The position numbers and the translations under genes were made by a program. Of a DNA stretch of 64,000 bases, positions 1-9,806 are shown piece after piece. The first letter of the stretch is position 1; every line of letters starts with the position of its first letter. Source of the DNA: Paludibacter sp. UBA6032. GTDB taxonomy: Bacteria > Bacteroidota > Bacteroidia > Bacteroidales > Paludibacteraceae. The notes beneath the pieces are model-generated. The model was not told the DNA's origin and ran no database searches. It worked only from the letters and a program-made list of their open reading frames with translations. Location: assembly GCA_002427885.1 (NCBI GenBank), contig DIZI01000031.1:124001-188000 (forward strand). Reading direction: 5' to 3'.

Positions 1-2010
1 TCCAACAGCCTGAAGGGTTTTGCTGAAATCATTTCCGGTAATAATTTTACCTAACTTCAAAGTCTGAACTGTCGTTTTATTAAAATCAATTTTTTCATCC
101 AACTTTTTCAAAAGTTTTTTCAAATCAGCCCTGCGACTTTTTAATCCGGCAAATCCGGGAACATCATTTGGAAAATTATCCATAAAAACAACATTTGCAC
201 CTTGTTCCACCAACGATATCAAATGTCTGAGAACGTTTACCGGCATTTTTTGAAAGGCTGGAAGAATCAGGGCCTGGTAGCTACTTCCTCCGGTGGTCAT
301 CAATTTGCCATTTACACATTTTGTAGAAAGAATAAATTGATCGGAGATATAATCCACATCATATCCGCTTTGGTAAATTGTTTGAACAGTATGAATAAAT
401 TTCGGCATGCGTTTGTCCATTTTGTGAATGTCAAATTGCAACAAAAGTCCATCCTGATCGTTCCATACATCATAAACCGGTATATAAATCAGAAAATCGT
501 TGTCAGGTTTTCCCATTTGCAGAAAAGATTGACAACGGGTTATATACGAAAACATAGCCGGTGCATCGTGCCAAATGGTATTAGTAGGTGACATATTGAT
601 GGAAGCATAAAATTGCCATCCCGGCCAGGCAGCTTCTTTGGGCGAATAAGGCGTTCCCTGAAAATAACAGTGGTTTACTCCCGAAACGAATAACAGGTCT
701 AAATCAGGTTTGCATTGCGACAAGGAAGCACGGAAATGCTCAGTCAGCCAAGTGAAAGTTTCGGATGAAGTATAAGGCTTGCCGGAAATATGAGCCGCCG
801 ATGAGGCATATTTGAGCATGGAAATATCAGAATAGTTTTTTATGGTAAGCGAATCTTTGCGCAAACCTTTTATGCCAAAATCGGAAATTCCAAAACTTTC
901 GCATTCGGGAACGTCAACTGTGGCATACAAATCGATCAGATTTCCGGGAGACCCATGTGCCTGGTTGCGGGTTTTACTGCCGTGTGAATGTGCCCAATCA
1001 GTCCATTGCTGTGTGAAATTTTCGAGTAACAAATCCGACATGGTTTGACGATAATCAGAGACCAGACGGGCTGTTTCGTCTGTACGTTCTTTGGCAAGAA
1101 ATGCCGGCAAATGTTCTTCAAGTTTGTATCCCCGACGGGTATAAAATTGTTCAAAAAAATCCTCCGTCCAGTCGGCACCATACACCTCGTACGAATCGTT
1201 GAAAAAATTATGAGGATAAGGTGTGTTTGTTGAAGTAAATGCTTTATCGAAACGATTTAGGTAATTCTTTACAGCACGTTTGGAAAAATGATCCATCACG
1301 TAACCTTCACCACCGGGTGCGGCACGTTTCACTTTTTGCAACGTCTTTCCATTGAATGCGGCAATAATTTTCCAGTCACCTTTGGGCGCTTTCCATGTCA
1401 GTTTTCCGGTAGTATCCACTTTTGATGTCAAATCCAGACATTGGTTTTTGATACCAAAAGCCATTACCCGGCTGAGTTTAGCTTTGCCTAGTTGATTTTT
1501 TTCATCGGGAATGATGATGTTGGAAAAATCGTCGCCTCCTTTAACCAGATATTCTTTGGTCAAAAGCTTCGATGCAGCATCTTCAATGGTTACTTCGGGA
1601 CCGCCAAAAGGCCAGCCGGTACCGGTATTCATGTCGGTTTGCATACCCAGGCGTTTGGTTTCCGAAGTGGTATATTTCAACATTTCCATCCATTTGTCGG
1701 ATAGAAATGGAATATCATTGGCTTCATTTTTCTGAACGCCGTATATGGGTGTAATTTCCACCGTTCCAATGCCTGCACGACCGTATTCTTCCAAATTGTA
1801 AGTCAGATTGGTTTTATCCACAGCACTTCCCAACCACCACCAACGGGTTCCGGGAAGCATTTCGGTATTTACAGCAGGCCAGGATGTTGTTTGAGCAAAA
1901 CCGGTTACGGTACAAAAAAGTAAGAGAACCATCCCCAACCTCCTATTGATAAATAGGGATAAATTGTGGAAATTTTTAGAGAAATGTTTAGTTGAATTTT
2001 GTGTTTTCAT
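1..2010 (-). CDS. GH106-type alpha-L-rhamnosidase, 3' end cut by window edge
   Basis: Likely secreted or periplasmic enzyme releasing alpha-linked L-rhamnose from plant-type or algal glycans. I read 670 open codons from an ATG at 2010 to the window edge, so the C-terminus is missing. After a basic N-terminus come a short hydrophobic segment and a cleavage-like FAQTT, which look like a signal peptide with an unusually long N-region; a second in-frame ATG just before the hydrophobic run is the alternative start. The mature protein begins with the features I associate with GH106: an RWWWLG motif, then NLEEYGRAGIGTVEITP and the TGTGWPFGGPEV loop. It lies 96 bp downstream of the GH2 gene on the same strand, so the two are probably co-transcribed. 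Family call is from motif memory, not a search. Confidence 0.8.
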   Translation of the reverse strand, partial: MKTQNSTKHFSKNFHNLSLFINRRLGMVLLLFCTVTGFAQTTSWPAVNTEMLPGTRWWWLGSAVDKTNLTYNLEEYGRAGIGTVEITPIYGVQKNEANDIPFLSDKWMEMLKYTTSETKRLGMQTDMNTGTGWPFGGPEVTIEDAASKLLTKEYLVKGGDDFSNIIIPDEKNQLGKAKLSRVMAFGIKNQCLDLTSKVDTTGKLTWKAPKGDWKIIAAFNGKTLQKVKRAAPGGEGYVMDHFSKRAVKNYLNRFDKAFTSTNTPYPHNFFNDSYEVYGADWTEDFFEQFYTRRGYKLEEHLPAFLAKERTDETARLVSDYRQTMSDLLLENFTQQWTDWAHSHGSKTRNQAHGSPGNLIDLYATVDVPECESFGISDFGIKGLRKDSLTIKNYSDISMLKYASSAAHISGKPYTSSETFTWLTEHFRASLSQCKPDLDLLFVSGVNHCYFQGTPYSPKEAAWPGWQFYASINMSPTNTIWHDAPAMFSYITRCQSFLQMGKPDNDFLIYIPVYDVWNDQDGLLLQFDIHKMDKRMPKFIHTVQTIYQSGYDVDYISDQFILSTKCVNGKLMTTGGSSYQALILPAFQKMPVNVLRHLISLVEQGANVVFMDNFPNDVPGFAGLKSRRADLKKLLKKLDEKIDFNKTTVQTLKLGKIITGNDFSKTLQAVG

Positions 2011-2073
2011 TTTATATCTTATTAGAAATAATAGTTCAGTTTTTATGTAGAAGATTTAAATAATACTCCTTTA

Positions 2074-2099
2074 AATCTCGCTTTAGGGGTTAGGGATTG
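2074..2099. repeat. C-rich intergenic element, partial copy
   Basis: Between the GH106 and GH2 genes lies CTTTAGGGGTTAGGGATT, which resembles one half of the C/G-rich element found complete near 17.8, 32.2 and 37.2 kb. The left arm is degenerate here. No coding content. Confidence 0.5.
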
Positions 2100-2106
2100 T
2101 TATTTG

Positions 2107-4932
2107 TTACCTGAAATCAAACCACAATTTCATGCTGATTCCATCATCGCCTTTTTTGATACGAATCATCCCGGGTTGGCTTTGCGGACCTAACTGCGGA
2201 ATGGGTTTGAAATCGCGAATGGCTGGAATTTCATACAGGAACGAAAGATCGCCTGCCGGAAAATCGGGCATGGTATTCATCCCATCCTGTCTGCCTTTGG
2301 GTTCTTCGGGCGTGAAAACCCGGAAGAAAACGCCATCGCTTTCACTGTAAATGCTGAATGTCGATTCTTTGGTGCGCAAACTTGCCCAGTACAAATTGGC
2401 ATGATAGCCTTTGAATTCGGGGTAAATCAATTTTTCAAAGCTTTCACCCGTAATGGTGTTGTTGTAGGCTTTATCCCAAAGTCCGTAATTTGTACCGGGA
2501 ATTCTGTTTTTCCAAACACGGTAAGGTCCGCGTCCGAACCATTTCATGCCTTCCACTTTTGCTTCGGGATACGAAAATGTGAGTCCAAAATTTGTGATAT
2601 TTTCTTCCATAAACGAATCATCAAAACCAGTTCCTCCCGAAGCACGGTCCAACATCAGGGCTTTCATGTGCAGCAAACCACTTGGTGTCATTTCCCAACG
2701 GATGGAATCCACGCCACCCAAATAATAGAAAGTGAGCACTGCCTTGTCACCTTCCATGCGTTTCTTCCAATCTTTCAGTTTTATTTTCATGCCGACTGCA
2801 ATTGGTCCGTTGTCAAATGAAATGTTTCCCTGATTGTTTTTGACTTCGGTAATTAAACCCGTTTTAATATTGAATTTTACCGAAACGTTTTTGGCAGAAA
2901 GCGTTAGCAAACTATCTTGTTCGATGAATCCTGCTTTTCCGTTTTGATCCACGGCTTTCAATTCCTTTTGTGTGTATTTTTCGGCTAATTCAATCGGCCA
3001 GGTCCAGTTGCAAATAGATTTTCCTTCGACATCGTATGCTTCCAGTTCCAACACATCCGCCTGAAAGAATTTTTCCGAAACCGGCAGCCTGATTTTTCCG
3101 GCGTCGCCCGGTTCCAGGTTTGGTAATGTAAGCGTGCCTTCTTCTACCAATTGTTTGTCTGCCTTGTTCATCGGCGAACCGATAGCATACAAGCGGTATT
3201 TCATGCTGCATTGGTCGAAATTGGTGTAGAGATAATGATTGGAAACACCAATTTCGCCTTTGAAGGAAGGTGTAATCATCATATTCTTAATCTGAACCGG
3301 CGACCATACTTCACGTACCGTGTAAAAACTACCTTCTTTCTCACGATAGGGTCCTACAATACCGTCCGGCGCATTGTAGTTGTCCGAGTCCAGTTTCCCA
3401 TTTTTATCCGATCTTTTTACAGCTTCATCAACGTATGCCCATAAGAAACCTCCTGCAAACAAAGGACTTTCGGTGTATTTGTTCCAAAAATCGGCCAGTC
3501 CGGCACCCTGTCCCTGATCGTAAAGACCATGCATGAATTCAGTCGGCATAAAAACGTTATAACCATTGGTAAATCGGGCAATTCCGGTTTGGTAAGCCGG
3601 ATAATGATGCGTGTCGATGCCGTCAAAATCGGCCCAGGGATGAATAACATGGCGTTTTTGTGGATCGTATTCTGTAAAAAATTTGTCGACAGTTGTATTC
3701 CAACCACCTTCATTTCCATTATCCCAAAGTACGATACAAGGATGATTTACATCCCTTACAATCATTTCTTTTACCAGCTTCTCTCCGGTTGGTGTATCAT
3801 ACGCATTTTGCCATCCGGCCAGTTCGTCCAGATAAAATAACCCCAGTGAGTCGCACATATCCAGAAAATGATCGTCGGGCGGATAATGCGACCGGACTGC
3901 ATTCATGTTCATTTCCTTGATTAACTGTGCATCCAGCAGACTTATCGCACGATTTGTTGTTCGTCCTCCATCGGGATAAAATGAATGGCGATTGGTACCT
4001 TTCATAACAATCTTCACGTTGTTCACATAGATTCCATCGTGTCTGCGAAATTCCACTGTTCTAAATCCAATTCGTTGATTATAAACATGAAAAACTTCAT
4101 TCTTCTCATTTCTGAGTTCTAATTTCAGATTATAAAGATTTGGTGTTTCAGGAGTCCAATTGGAAATATTTTTCCAGTTAGTTAAAACTTGTTGAGATGA
4201 AACAAGGGATTGTAATTTTGAAATTTGTGGTTCAAATTTTTCTAAACCTTTAACGGGAGTAATACTTGTTGAAATGGAATAATTAGCGGGTAGGGGAGTT
4301 GTGAAAATATCCGTTGTCAGTTTCCCGTTCATTTCTGCATTGACAGCAATCCGTTCGATATGGATTTGCGGTTTTGCTTCCAGATAAACCGGTCGGTAAA
4401 TACCCCCGAATAACCACCAGTCGGCACGACGTTCGGCTGCATTAACCGATCTGTTGGCTGAATGTTTCGAAACTTTTACCTCCAGCTTATTTTTTGCAGC
4501 GGTTTTGATTTTGTCGGAAATATCATACTTAAACTGATAAAAACCACCCTGATGAATATCACCGGCTAGTAAACCATTAATCTTCACTTCGGTATCGGTC
4601 ATCACACCTTCAAAAACAATTGAAATCTGCTTGTTTTTCCAACTTGGCGGAACATTAAAGCTGTATTCGTAAAAACCCTGCTCCATGCTTGGATTTTTCA
4701 ACCCGGCTTTGTACCAGCGACCGTAAGTGTATTCACCAAATCCTTGTAATTCCCATTGCGACGGAACTTTTATTTTGCTCCATTTTTTACTGTTCATTCC
4801 GTCCGAACAATAGAAACGCCATTCCTTTTCATTTCCTAATCCTGTACCTGAAAGGTATTGAATTTCCGTTTGTTGTGCAAAGACAGAAAATGTGATGCTT
4901 AAAAACAAGATGACTTGAATGAAGGTTTTCAT
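2107..4932 (-). CDS. GH2 family beta-galactosidase-like glycoside hydrolase
   Basis: Exported retaining glycosidase of family GH2; substrate could be a beta-galactoside, beta-glucuronide or beta-mannoside. Start set at the ATG at 4932 (941 aa) because it opens a clean signal peptide (MKTFIQVILFLSITFSVFAQ) and because a -7 box lies at 4963-4970, so a transcript would begin downstream of the longer frame's start at 4998. Order: N-terminal jelly-roll sugar-binding domain (about 30-190), Ig-like domain (about 200-300), TIM barrel from KGTNRHSFYPDGG (about 310) and a C-terminal beta-galactosidase small-chain-like region containing FGRGPYRVWKNR. Acid/base candidate is Glu408 in DNGNEGG; nucleophile candidate is Glu465 in MPTEFMHG. 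It precedes the GH106 gene in a probable operon. Confidence 0.88.
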   Translation of the reverse strand: MKTFIQVILFLSITFSVFAQQTEIQYLSGTGLGNEKEWRFYCSDGMNSKKWSKIKVPSQWELQGFGEYTYGRWYKAGLKNPSMEQGFYEYSFNVPPSWKNKQISIVFEGVMTDTEVKINGLLAGDIHQGGFYQFKYDISDKIKTAAKNKLEVKVSKHSANRSVNAAERRADWWLFGGIYRPVYLEAKPQIHIERIAVNAEMNGKLTTDIFTTPLPANYSISTSITPVKGLEKFEPQISKLQSLVSSQQVLTNWKNISNWTPETPNLYNLKLELRNEKNEVFHVYNQRIGFRTVEFRRHDGIYVNNVKIVMKGTNRHSFYPDGGRTTNRAISLLDAQLIKEMNMNAVRSHYPPDDHFLDMCDSLGLFYLDELAGWQNAYDTPTGEKLVKEMIVRDVNHPCIVLWDNGNEGGWNTTVDKFFTEYDPQKRHVIHPWADFDGIDTHHYPAYQTGIARFTNGYNVFMPTEFMHGLYDQGQGAGLADFWNKYTESPLFAGGFLWAYVDEAVKRSDKNGKLDSDNYNAPDGIVGPYREKEGSFYTVREVWSPVQIKNMMITPSFKGEIGVSNHYLYTNFDQCSMKYRLYAIGSPMNKADKQLVEEGTLTLPNLEPGDAGKIRLPVSEKFFQADVLELEAYDVEGKSICNWTWPIELAEKYTQKELKAVDQNGKAGFIEQDSLLTLSAKNVSVKFNIKTGLITEVKNNQGNISFDNGPIAVGMKIKLKDWKKRMEGDKAVLTFYYLGGVDSIRWEMTPSGLLHMKALMLDRASGGTGFDDSFMEENITNFGLTFSYPEAKVEGMKWFGRGPYRVWKNRIPGTNYGLWDKAYNNTITGESFEKLIYPEFKGYHANLYWASLRTKESTFSIYSESDGVFFRVFTPEEPKGRQDGMNTMPDFPAGDLSFLYEIPAIRDFKPIPQLGPQSQPGMIRIKKGDDGISMKLWFDFR

Positions 4933-4962
4933 AGTAATTTTTATTTTTCGGATTTTTCTATA

Positions 4963-4970
4963 CAAATCTA
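4963..4970 (-). promoter_or_regulatory. -7 box of the GH2-GH106 operon
   Basis: On the minus strand TAGATTTG matches the Bacteroidota -7 consensus TAnnTTTG about 30 nt upstream of the GH2 ATG. No TTG is visible at the expected -33 spacing, so this is a partial promoter match. Confidence 0.4.
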
Positions 4971-5091
4971 AAGAATTCAATTCACATACTAAAATCACAA
5001 ATTCTATAATTCAACCGAATGAATAATTTCCAATGATTATGTACAATATTCAAGTAAAATCTATAAATTGAATTTTGAAAGAAAATAAAAC

Positions 5092-5125
5092 AACGAAGGC
5101 TGTTTTGTTAAAAACAGCCTTCGTT
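5092..5125 (-). terminator. Rho-independent terminator of the T9SS cargo gene
   Basis: A perfect 15-bp inverted repeat (5092-5106 with 5111-5125, 4-nt loop) follows the stop at 5142 on the minus strand and is followed in that direction by a T-rich stretch. Confidence 0.85.
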
Positions 5126-5141
5126 TAAGTGATTATAATAC

Positions 5142-7091
5142 CTATTTAATCATTAGCTTTTCAACTTTTGTGCTATCTATGGTTTTAATTTTAGCATAAT
5201 AAATCCCTTGTGGCAAATTCTCAAGATTCAATGTTACAAATTTTAAATTTACAAATATACTATTGATTACCTGACCCTGAAGGTTTATAATATCAATTGA
5301 TTTAATTTCTGATTGTGTGGATTTAAAATTAAACTCACCTACAGAAGGATTTGGATAAACTGAAATTGAATTATCGTTAGTGATTGTTTTTAGGGCTGTT
5401 GAACCATGAACAATCAAGGTAATTTTAAATCCTCCACCTGCAATTGTATCATTCGATGCTGTGAATGTTACATTCGCTGGGAAACCTTCTGTTTTAAGAG
5501 CAAATGAGTCAACAGCACTTGGTCTTGTTTTAGTAGTAAGAATAGTTATTGAATCACCATCGGTCAATGAATAAGAAGAAGCTGGTTTTATTAATATGGT
5601 TCCTCCGTTGAAAATGGCTGTTTTATTTGTAGTCAGCATATCGTGGTTCGTTTTTGAACCGACTTTAAAGACTACTGTTCCATTATGATGTACTGAAAGA
5701 GGGCTACCAATTGTACCGCTTAAGGTATCAGCCAATTCTAGTGTTCCAATTCCATCGCAACCAATAACCAAAGTTCCTAAACTATCTACCAATACTGTTC
5801 CTGTCAAACGTCCGTTTCCACCACCTATTGCTCCAGCCTTGATGGTCATAACTTTGTTCTTAACACGTCCCAGAGCAGTTGTTGTTGCAGGGGTTGTAAT
5901 TGGAATATTTACTAAGAAAGTACCTTGTTGAACAGTAACACCTATGGAAGCAGTAGTTATACTTCTTGTACTGGTGAAAGTGTATTTCCCGGTTCCAACT
6001 TTCACAAGTCCAACCGCATTGTAACCTTTAGTTCCTGCATCGGTGATAGAGCCCGGATATACTACATCAGTATTTAAACCTCCAAACATGTAGTATACCT
6101 GAGGAGTAGTTGAGCTCGCTGCACCATAACCACTAAGAAAGCATGAGTCATTTTCAGCCTGTAATTCTCCAATATTCCAACAATGTGTTCCTGAACAACC
6201 TGTAAATCCGGATCCTGATTTTAACGTTACTTTTTTGTTATACATCAAAGAATCCGCAGTTGTGATAGCTGTAGCCAAAGTTGAATTATCGAAAGTTTTT
6301 GTACTTCCTAATAAAAGTGCATAGTAAGCAGGATTAACTCCGGTAAAAATATTTTTTTTCAAAGTTACATTTCCGTTATAATTCATCCAGTTAACTGTAG
6401 AACCACTTTTAGAGGTAGCAAGCATACATCTTTCGCCACCAACTGCAATTTCCAGATTTCCCGATCCACTTATCGGGCTTGACCAATAGCTGTACCTGTT
6501 TAACATAACTTTTGCAGTAACACCTGCTGGTATTTCGACCGGCAATGTAATAGCAGGATAAGTACTGGCTGTACCAGTGGCAAAGTTCGCAGTTCCTCCC
6601 TGAAAAACCAATTTACCCCCAAAAATATTGGGTGAGGTTGTTTTCTCCATTGCTAATGTTCCTGCTTTAAGTATGGTTCCTCCGGTAACGAAGTTTTTGC
6701 AATCCATTACAAAAGTGCCGGGACCATCTTTTACAAAAACATTTCCCATGATAGAGTCAGATTTATAGGTGCTTACAGTGCTTCTTAAAACGTAGGTACG
6801 TGTGTTATTTACCAGAAGGCTGTCAACAGTTACTAAGCCGGAAAGTTTCAGCGTATCGGAGCCTGTTACAGCTTTTTCATCGAATATGGCTGTAGTACCT
6901 GAAACAAAGTTATCAGGAACAATAAACGGAATTAATGGATCAACAGTTGTTGGGTCATACCAGTTGGCAGTTGTGCCCATGTCCCAGGTCTGACCTATAG
7001 TTAAGTCACCGTACCAAAACCATCTTGTTGTAGTGGCAAAAGAGGCAGTTATTGCAACGAAAATTGCAACGAGTAGTGTAATTTTTTTCAT
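5142..7091 (-). CDS. Secreted repetitive protein with T9SS C-terminal sorting domain
   Basis: A 649-aa exported protein of unknown function. It has a signal peptide (MKKITLLVAIFVAITASFA), then a long region rich in Gly, Thr, Ser and Val with repeated strand-turn patterns (for example KDGPGTFVMDCKNFVTGGTILKAGTLAM), typical of autotransporter-like beta-helix or passenger repeats. The last ~75 residues form a T9SS type A sorting domain: SVYPNPSVGEFNFKS, a central IDIINLQGQ segment, GIYYAKIKT and a terminal KLMIK. Family knowledge says such tails direct export across the outer membrane and often surface anchoring. It has its own terminator and is separated by 209 bp from the GH2 gene, so it is probably a single-gene unit. 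Confidence 0.8.
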   Translation of the reverse strand: MKKITLLVAIFVAITASFATTTRWFWYGDLTIGQTWDMGTTANWYDPTTVDPLIPFIVPDNFVSGTTAIFDEKAVTGSDTLKLSGLVTVDSLLVNNTRTYVLRSTVSTYKSDSIMGNVFVKDGPGTFVMDCKNFVTGGTILKAGTLAMEKTTSPNIFGGKLVFQGGTANFATGTASTYPAITLPVEIPAGVTAKVMLNRYSYWSSPISGSGNLEIAVGGERCMLATSKSGSTVNWMNYNGNVTLKKNIFTGVNPAYYALLLGSTKTFDNSTLATAITTADSLMYNKKVTLKSGSGFTGCSGTHCWNIGELQAENDSCFLSGYGAASSTTPQVYYMFGGLNTDVVYPGSITDAGTKGYNAVGLVKVGTGKYTFTSTRSITTASIGVTVQQGTFLVNIPITTPATTTALGRVKNKVMTIKAGAIGGGNGRLTGTVLVDSLGTLVIGCDGIGTLELADTLSGTIGSPLSVHHNGTVVFKVGSKTNHDMLTTNKTAIFNGGTILIKPASSYSLTDGDSITILTTKTRPSAVDSFALKTEGFPANVTFTASNDTIAGGGFKITLIVHGSTALKTITNDNSISVYPNPSVGEFNFKSTQSEIKSIDIINLQGQVINSIFVNLKFVTLNLENLPQGIYYAKIKTIDSTKVEKLMIK

Positions 7092-7304
7092 GGTAATTTA
7101 TAATTTTTAATTAGTAATAAACTCTACTATCTGCAAAATAAGTAAAACTTTGTAGGTTTTTGATTATCATTTTTGACTGTAAGACTCTTTTTTTTGATAT
7201 TTAATGGTTTGCAACTATGTGATTTTTACTTAATAGCCTTTGGTCTAAGGTGTAAATAATACTGATTCAAAATTTAAATGGATGGGTTTTTTGTTAAAAA
7301 CAAC

Positions 7305-7331
7305 AAAGGCGAATGAAATTCATCCGCCTTT
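7305..7331 (-). terminator. Terminator of the phosphate transporter operon
   Basis: A 13-bp near-perfect inverted repeat (AAAGGCGAATGAA with TTCATCCGCCTTT, one G-T pair) lies just after the pit stop codon and is followed on the minus strand by a T-rich run. Confidence 0.75.
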
Positions 7332-7359
7332 TTAAACTTACTTAAATAATAAATGAAGA

Positions 7360-8412
7360 TTATATTGTTGCACCAACCAGATAAAATATGAAAGCAGCTA
7401 AAGCCGCACTGACTGGAATGGTTAAGAGCCACGCAACGAGTAAACTTCTGGTTACTCCCCAACGAACTGCTGAAAGACGTTTTACCGCACCTACACCTAT
7501 TATAGAACCGGTTATAGTATGTGTGGTACTTACCGGGATTTTAAGAATTTCTGTCAGATACAAAGTCAAAGCACCTGCAGTTTCGGCAGCCACTCCTTCA
7601 AGTGGGGTCACTTTCGTAATCCGTGATCCCATGGTTTTTATAATTCTCCATCCTCCGGACATTGTTCCAACTGAAATAGCTGTAAAACAAGCAAAAGCAA
7701 CCCAATTTGGTATATCTTTAATGTTGTGAATTCCCATATCAATTTGATTCTTGGTGTAAGCTGCATAAAGTGCGGCAGCAATTATTCCCATCACTTTCTG
7801 TGAGTCGTTCAATCCGTGTCCGATACTGAATAAACCGGAGGAGACTAATTGAAGTTTTTTAAACCAACCATTAGCTTTGTGTGGATTTACTTTTTTAAAT
7901 GAATGTAAAATCAGAATGGTCAGAAGAGACGAAATGATCATACCAATAAGTGGTGCCAATATGATAAATGATGCAATTTTGATAATTACTTCGTACTTGA
8001 TTGATTCCAACCCACTTGTACTGTATCCACTCATCATGATTGTACTCATAATGGCTGCACCTGCAAATCCACCAATTAAGGTATGAGACGATGATGATGG
8101 AATTCCCAGCCACCAGGTTGCCAGATTCCACATGATGGCAGCAACTATTCCTGAAAAAATTACCGGTAATGTTATGAATTGTTCTAAAACGACTTTAGAC
8201 ACAGTATTGGCAATACCAAATCCTGTAAAGTATTTGGCTATAAAAAATGCAACAAAATTGAAAAAAGCTGCCCATAACACAGCTTGAAAGGGCGTAAGTA
8301 CTTTGGTCGAAACTATTGTTGCGATTGAATTAGCTGCATCATGAAATCCATTGATAAAATCAAAAATCAAAGCCAGTACAATAATAGTAATTAACAGAAT
8401 ATAAGGAGTCAT
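7360..8412 (-). CDS. pit: Low-affinity inorganic phosphate transporter, PiT family
   Basis: A 350-aa integral membrane protein that imports inorganic phosphate (as a metal-phosphate or with cations). The PiT signature repeats are visible: FDFINGFHDAANSIATIVSTKVL near residue 18 and a second copy, VSTTHTITGSIIGVGAVKR, near residue 293. About ten hydrophobic segments are present and the length is within the shorter bacterial PiT range. It lies 46 bp downstream of the DUF47 gene on the same strand, the usual pairing, in which the DUF47 protein is thought to regulate the transporter. A terminator follows immediately. Confidence 0.93.
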   Translation of the reverse strand: MTPYILLITIIVLALIFDFINGFHDAANSIATIVSTKVLTPFQAVLWAAFFNFVAFFIAKYFTGFGIANTVSKVVLEQFITLPVIFSGIVAAIMWNLATWWLGIPSSSSHTLIGGFAGAAIMSTIMMSGYSTSGLESIKYEVIIKIASFIILAPLIGMIISSLLTILILHSFKKVNPHKANGWFKKLQLVSSGLFSIGHGLNDSQKVMGIIAAALYAAYTKNQIDMGIHNIKDIPNWVAFACFTAISVGTMSGGWRIIKTMGSRITKVTPLEGVAAETAGALTLYLTEILKIPVSTTHTITGSIIGVGAVKRLSAVRWGVTRSLLVAWLLTIPVSAALAAFIFYLVGATI

Positions 8413-8458
8413 CTTTTTTATTGATGTTAAATGTTTATTTGTGATTAATGTTTAGCTT

Positions 8459-9103
8459 TTAAGCGTACTTTACGATTATCGTTTTAATAATTTTACCAAC
8501 ATATTCAGCTGCATCAGTCGCTTTTTCAAGTTCATACATAATTTCCTTTAATTTGATGATTTCCACAGCATTTTTTTCTTTTTCAAAAAGATCGATCAGG
8601 AAATTTTCGTATACATCGTCCGCCCTGTTCTCAATGGCGTGTAATTCAACACAATATCCTTTTATTTTTTTTGAATTTTTTTTCATTACATCCAATTCGT
8701 CAACTGCTTTTCCGATGCAAACAGCTCCTTCTTTAATCAAAAGGGCTAATTCTAACGCTTTTTCGGGCATTTTCTGGGGATTGTAAAGTACAATGCGTTT
8801 TGCACAATTATTAATATAATCGGTAACATCATCCAGTCTGTCCGCTAAATGATGAATGTCCTCACGATCGAATGGAGTGATAAAAGTGGAATTCAATTCA
8901 TCGAAAATCTTTGATGATAAAGCATCTCCTTTTTTCTCCTGTTCTTTTATTTTTTTATAATATTCGATTGCAGACTCGTGATCTGCATTTTGAACGCATC
9001 CGATAATTAAATCGGAAGCAACCATGATAACATCCGCCATTTCTTTCAGAATAGGAAAAAATTTTGGCTCTTTTGGTACGAATTTGTCAAAAAGATTGTT
9101 CAT
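8459..9103 (-). CDS. DUF47 / PhoU-like phosphate transport regulator
   Basis: A 214-aa soluble, mostly helical protein of the DUF47 (PhoU-like) family. Visible features are alternating charged helices and the DREDIHHLADRLDDVTDYINN segment around residues 78-98, whose acidic and His residues resemble the metal-binding helices of PhoU folds. It is the first gene of a two-gene unit with the PiT transporter. Function as a regulator or metal-dependent partner of PiT follows from the conserved pairing, not from anything unique in this sequence. A -7-like box (TACATTTG) at 9227-9234 on the minus strand may drive the pair. Confidence 0.88.
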   Translation of the reverse strand: MNNLFDKFVPKEPKFFPILKEMADVIMVASDLIIGCVQNADHESAIEYYKKIKEQEKKGDALSSKIFDELNSTFITPFDREDIHHLADRLDDVTDYINNCAKRIVLYNPQKMPEKALELALLIKEGAVCIGKAVDELDVMKKNSKKIKGYCVELHAIENRADDVYENFLIDLFEKEKNAVEIIKLKEIMYELEKATDAAEYVGKIIKTIIVKYA

Positions 9104-9570
9104 TTTTATATTATTTATATTTGATTACGCGAATATAATATGCAGCTATATTGTTTATTATGAATAATGTTATCTGTTTTCTTGTTGGAGTATTTCTAAA
9201 ACATATTTCGAATTATTAACGCTGTACAAATGTACATAAACAGTCTTACTTATACATAATTATTCATGTAAGTTTAACAGAAATGTAACATCCAAGTAAC
9301 AATTAGTACTTTATATTTCAAGATTGAAATAAATAATATCAAATGTAATTTTGATGTTATACTGCATTAAATTATCTTGAAACAGATTTATTTAGTATTT
9401 CATCCAGACAGGCTCCAGTTCTCAAAAATAATGTTAAAAGGAAGTTGGGAAATTGATTTAAAATTCAAAATTTACAATTTATAGAAAAAAAAGAGCGGAA
9501 AAATTTTTTTTGAAATGGAAAAAGTTATACTTTTGCAGTAATAATAATTACTAACAAAAAAAATAGAAAA
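9104..9570. other. Divergent intergenic region between DUF47 and ferredoxin
   Basis: No gene was found in these 467 AT-rich bases. On the minus strand 9227-9234 reads TACATTTG, a -7 match for the DUF47-pit operon but without a clear -33 box. On the plus strand TTTG (9509-9512) and TACTTTTG (9528-9535) resemble a promoter for the ferredoxin gene, though the 15-nt spacing is shorter than usual. The segment near 9460-9484 contains the AAATTTACAATTTAT type of degenerate AT repeat seen elsewhere in the window. Confidence 0.5.
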
Positions 9571-9738
9571 ATGGCTTACGTTATTTCAGAAGATTGTATT
9601 GCATGCGGCTCTTGTATCAGCGAATGTCCTGTTGACGCTATTGCAGAAGGTGATATCTATGTAATTGATGCTGATGTCTGCACAGATTGTGGCACTTGCG
9701 CCGATGTTTGTCCTTCAGAAGCTATCAGTCCGGCATAA
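9571..9738 (+). CDS. 2[4Fe-4S] ferredoxin
   Basis: A 55-aa clostridial-type ferredoxin that carries two [4Fe-4S] clusters and acts as a soluble low-potential electron carrier, for example for pyruvate:ferredoxin oxidoreductase or hydrogenase. All eight ligands are present in two CxxCxxCxxxCP motifs: Cys9, 12, 15, 19 and Cys37, 40, 43, 47. It is monocistronic: divergent from the DUF47-pit unit and followed at once by a strong terminator. A low-potential ferredoxin supports an anaerobic lifestyle and could in principle supply electrons for corrinoid reactivation, but nothing here links it specifically to that. Confidence 0.96.
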   Translation: MAYVISEDCIACGSCISECPVDAIAEGDIYVIDADVCTDCGTCADVCPSEAISPA

Positions 9739-9750
9739 TTGATTAAAACT

Positions 9751-9791
9751 AAAAAAAAGACCTGTTCGAATTTCGAACAGGTCTTTTTTTT
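9751..9791. terminator. Bidirectional terminator between ferredoxin and gldB
   Basis: A-run, then GACCTGTTCGAA (9759-9770) pairing with TTCGAACAGGTC (9772-9783), then T-run. The symmetry gives a terminator in both directions for these convergent genes. Confidence 0.9.
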
Positions 9792-9806
9792 ACTAAAAAC
9801 CAGGAA

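Noticed and set aside
202..591. Plus-strand 129-codon frame near the left edge
   Set aside because: It is opposite the continuous 670-codon GH106 frame on the minus strand, which has family motifs.
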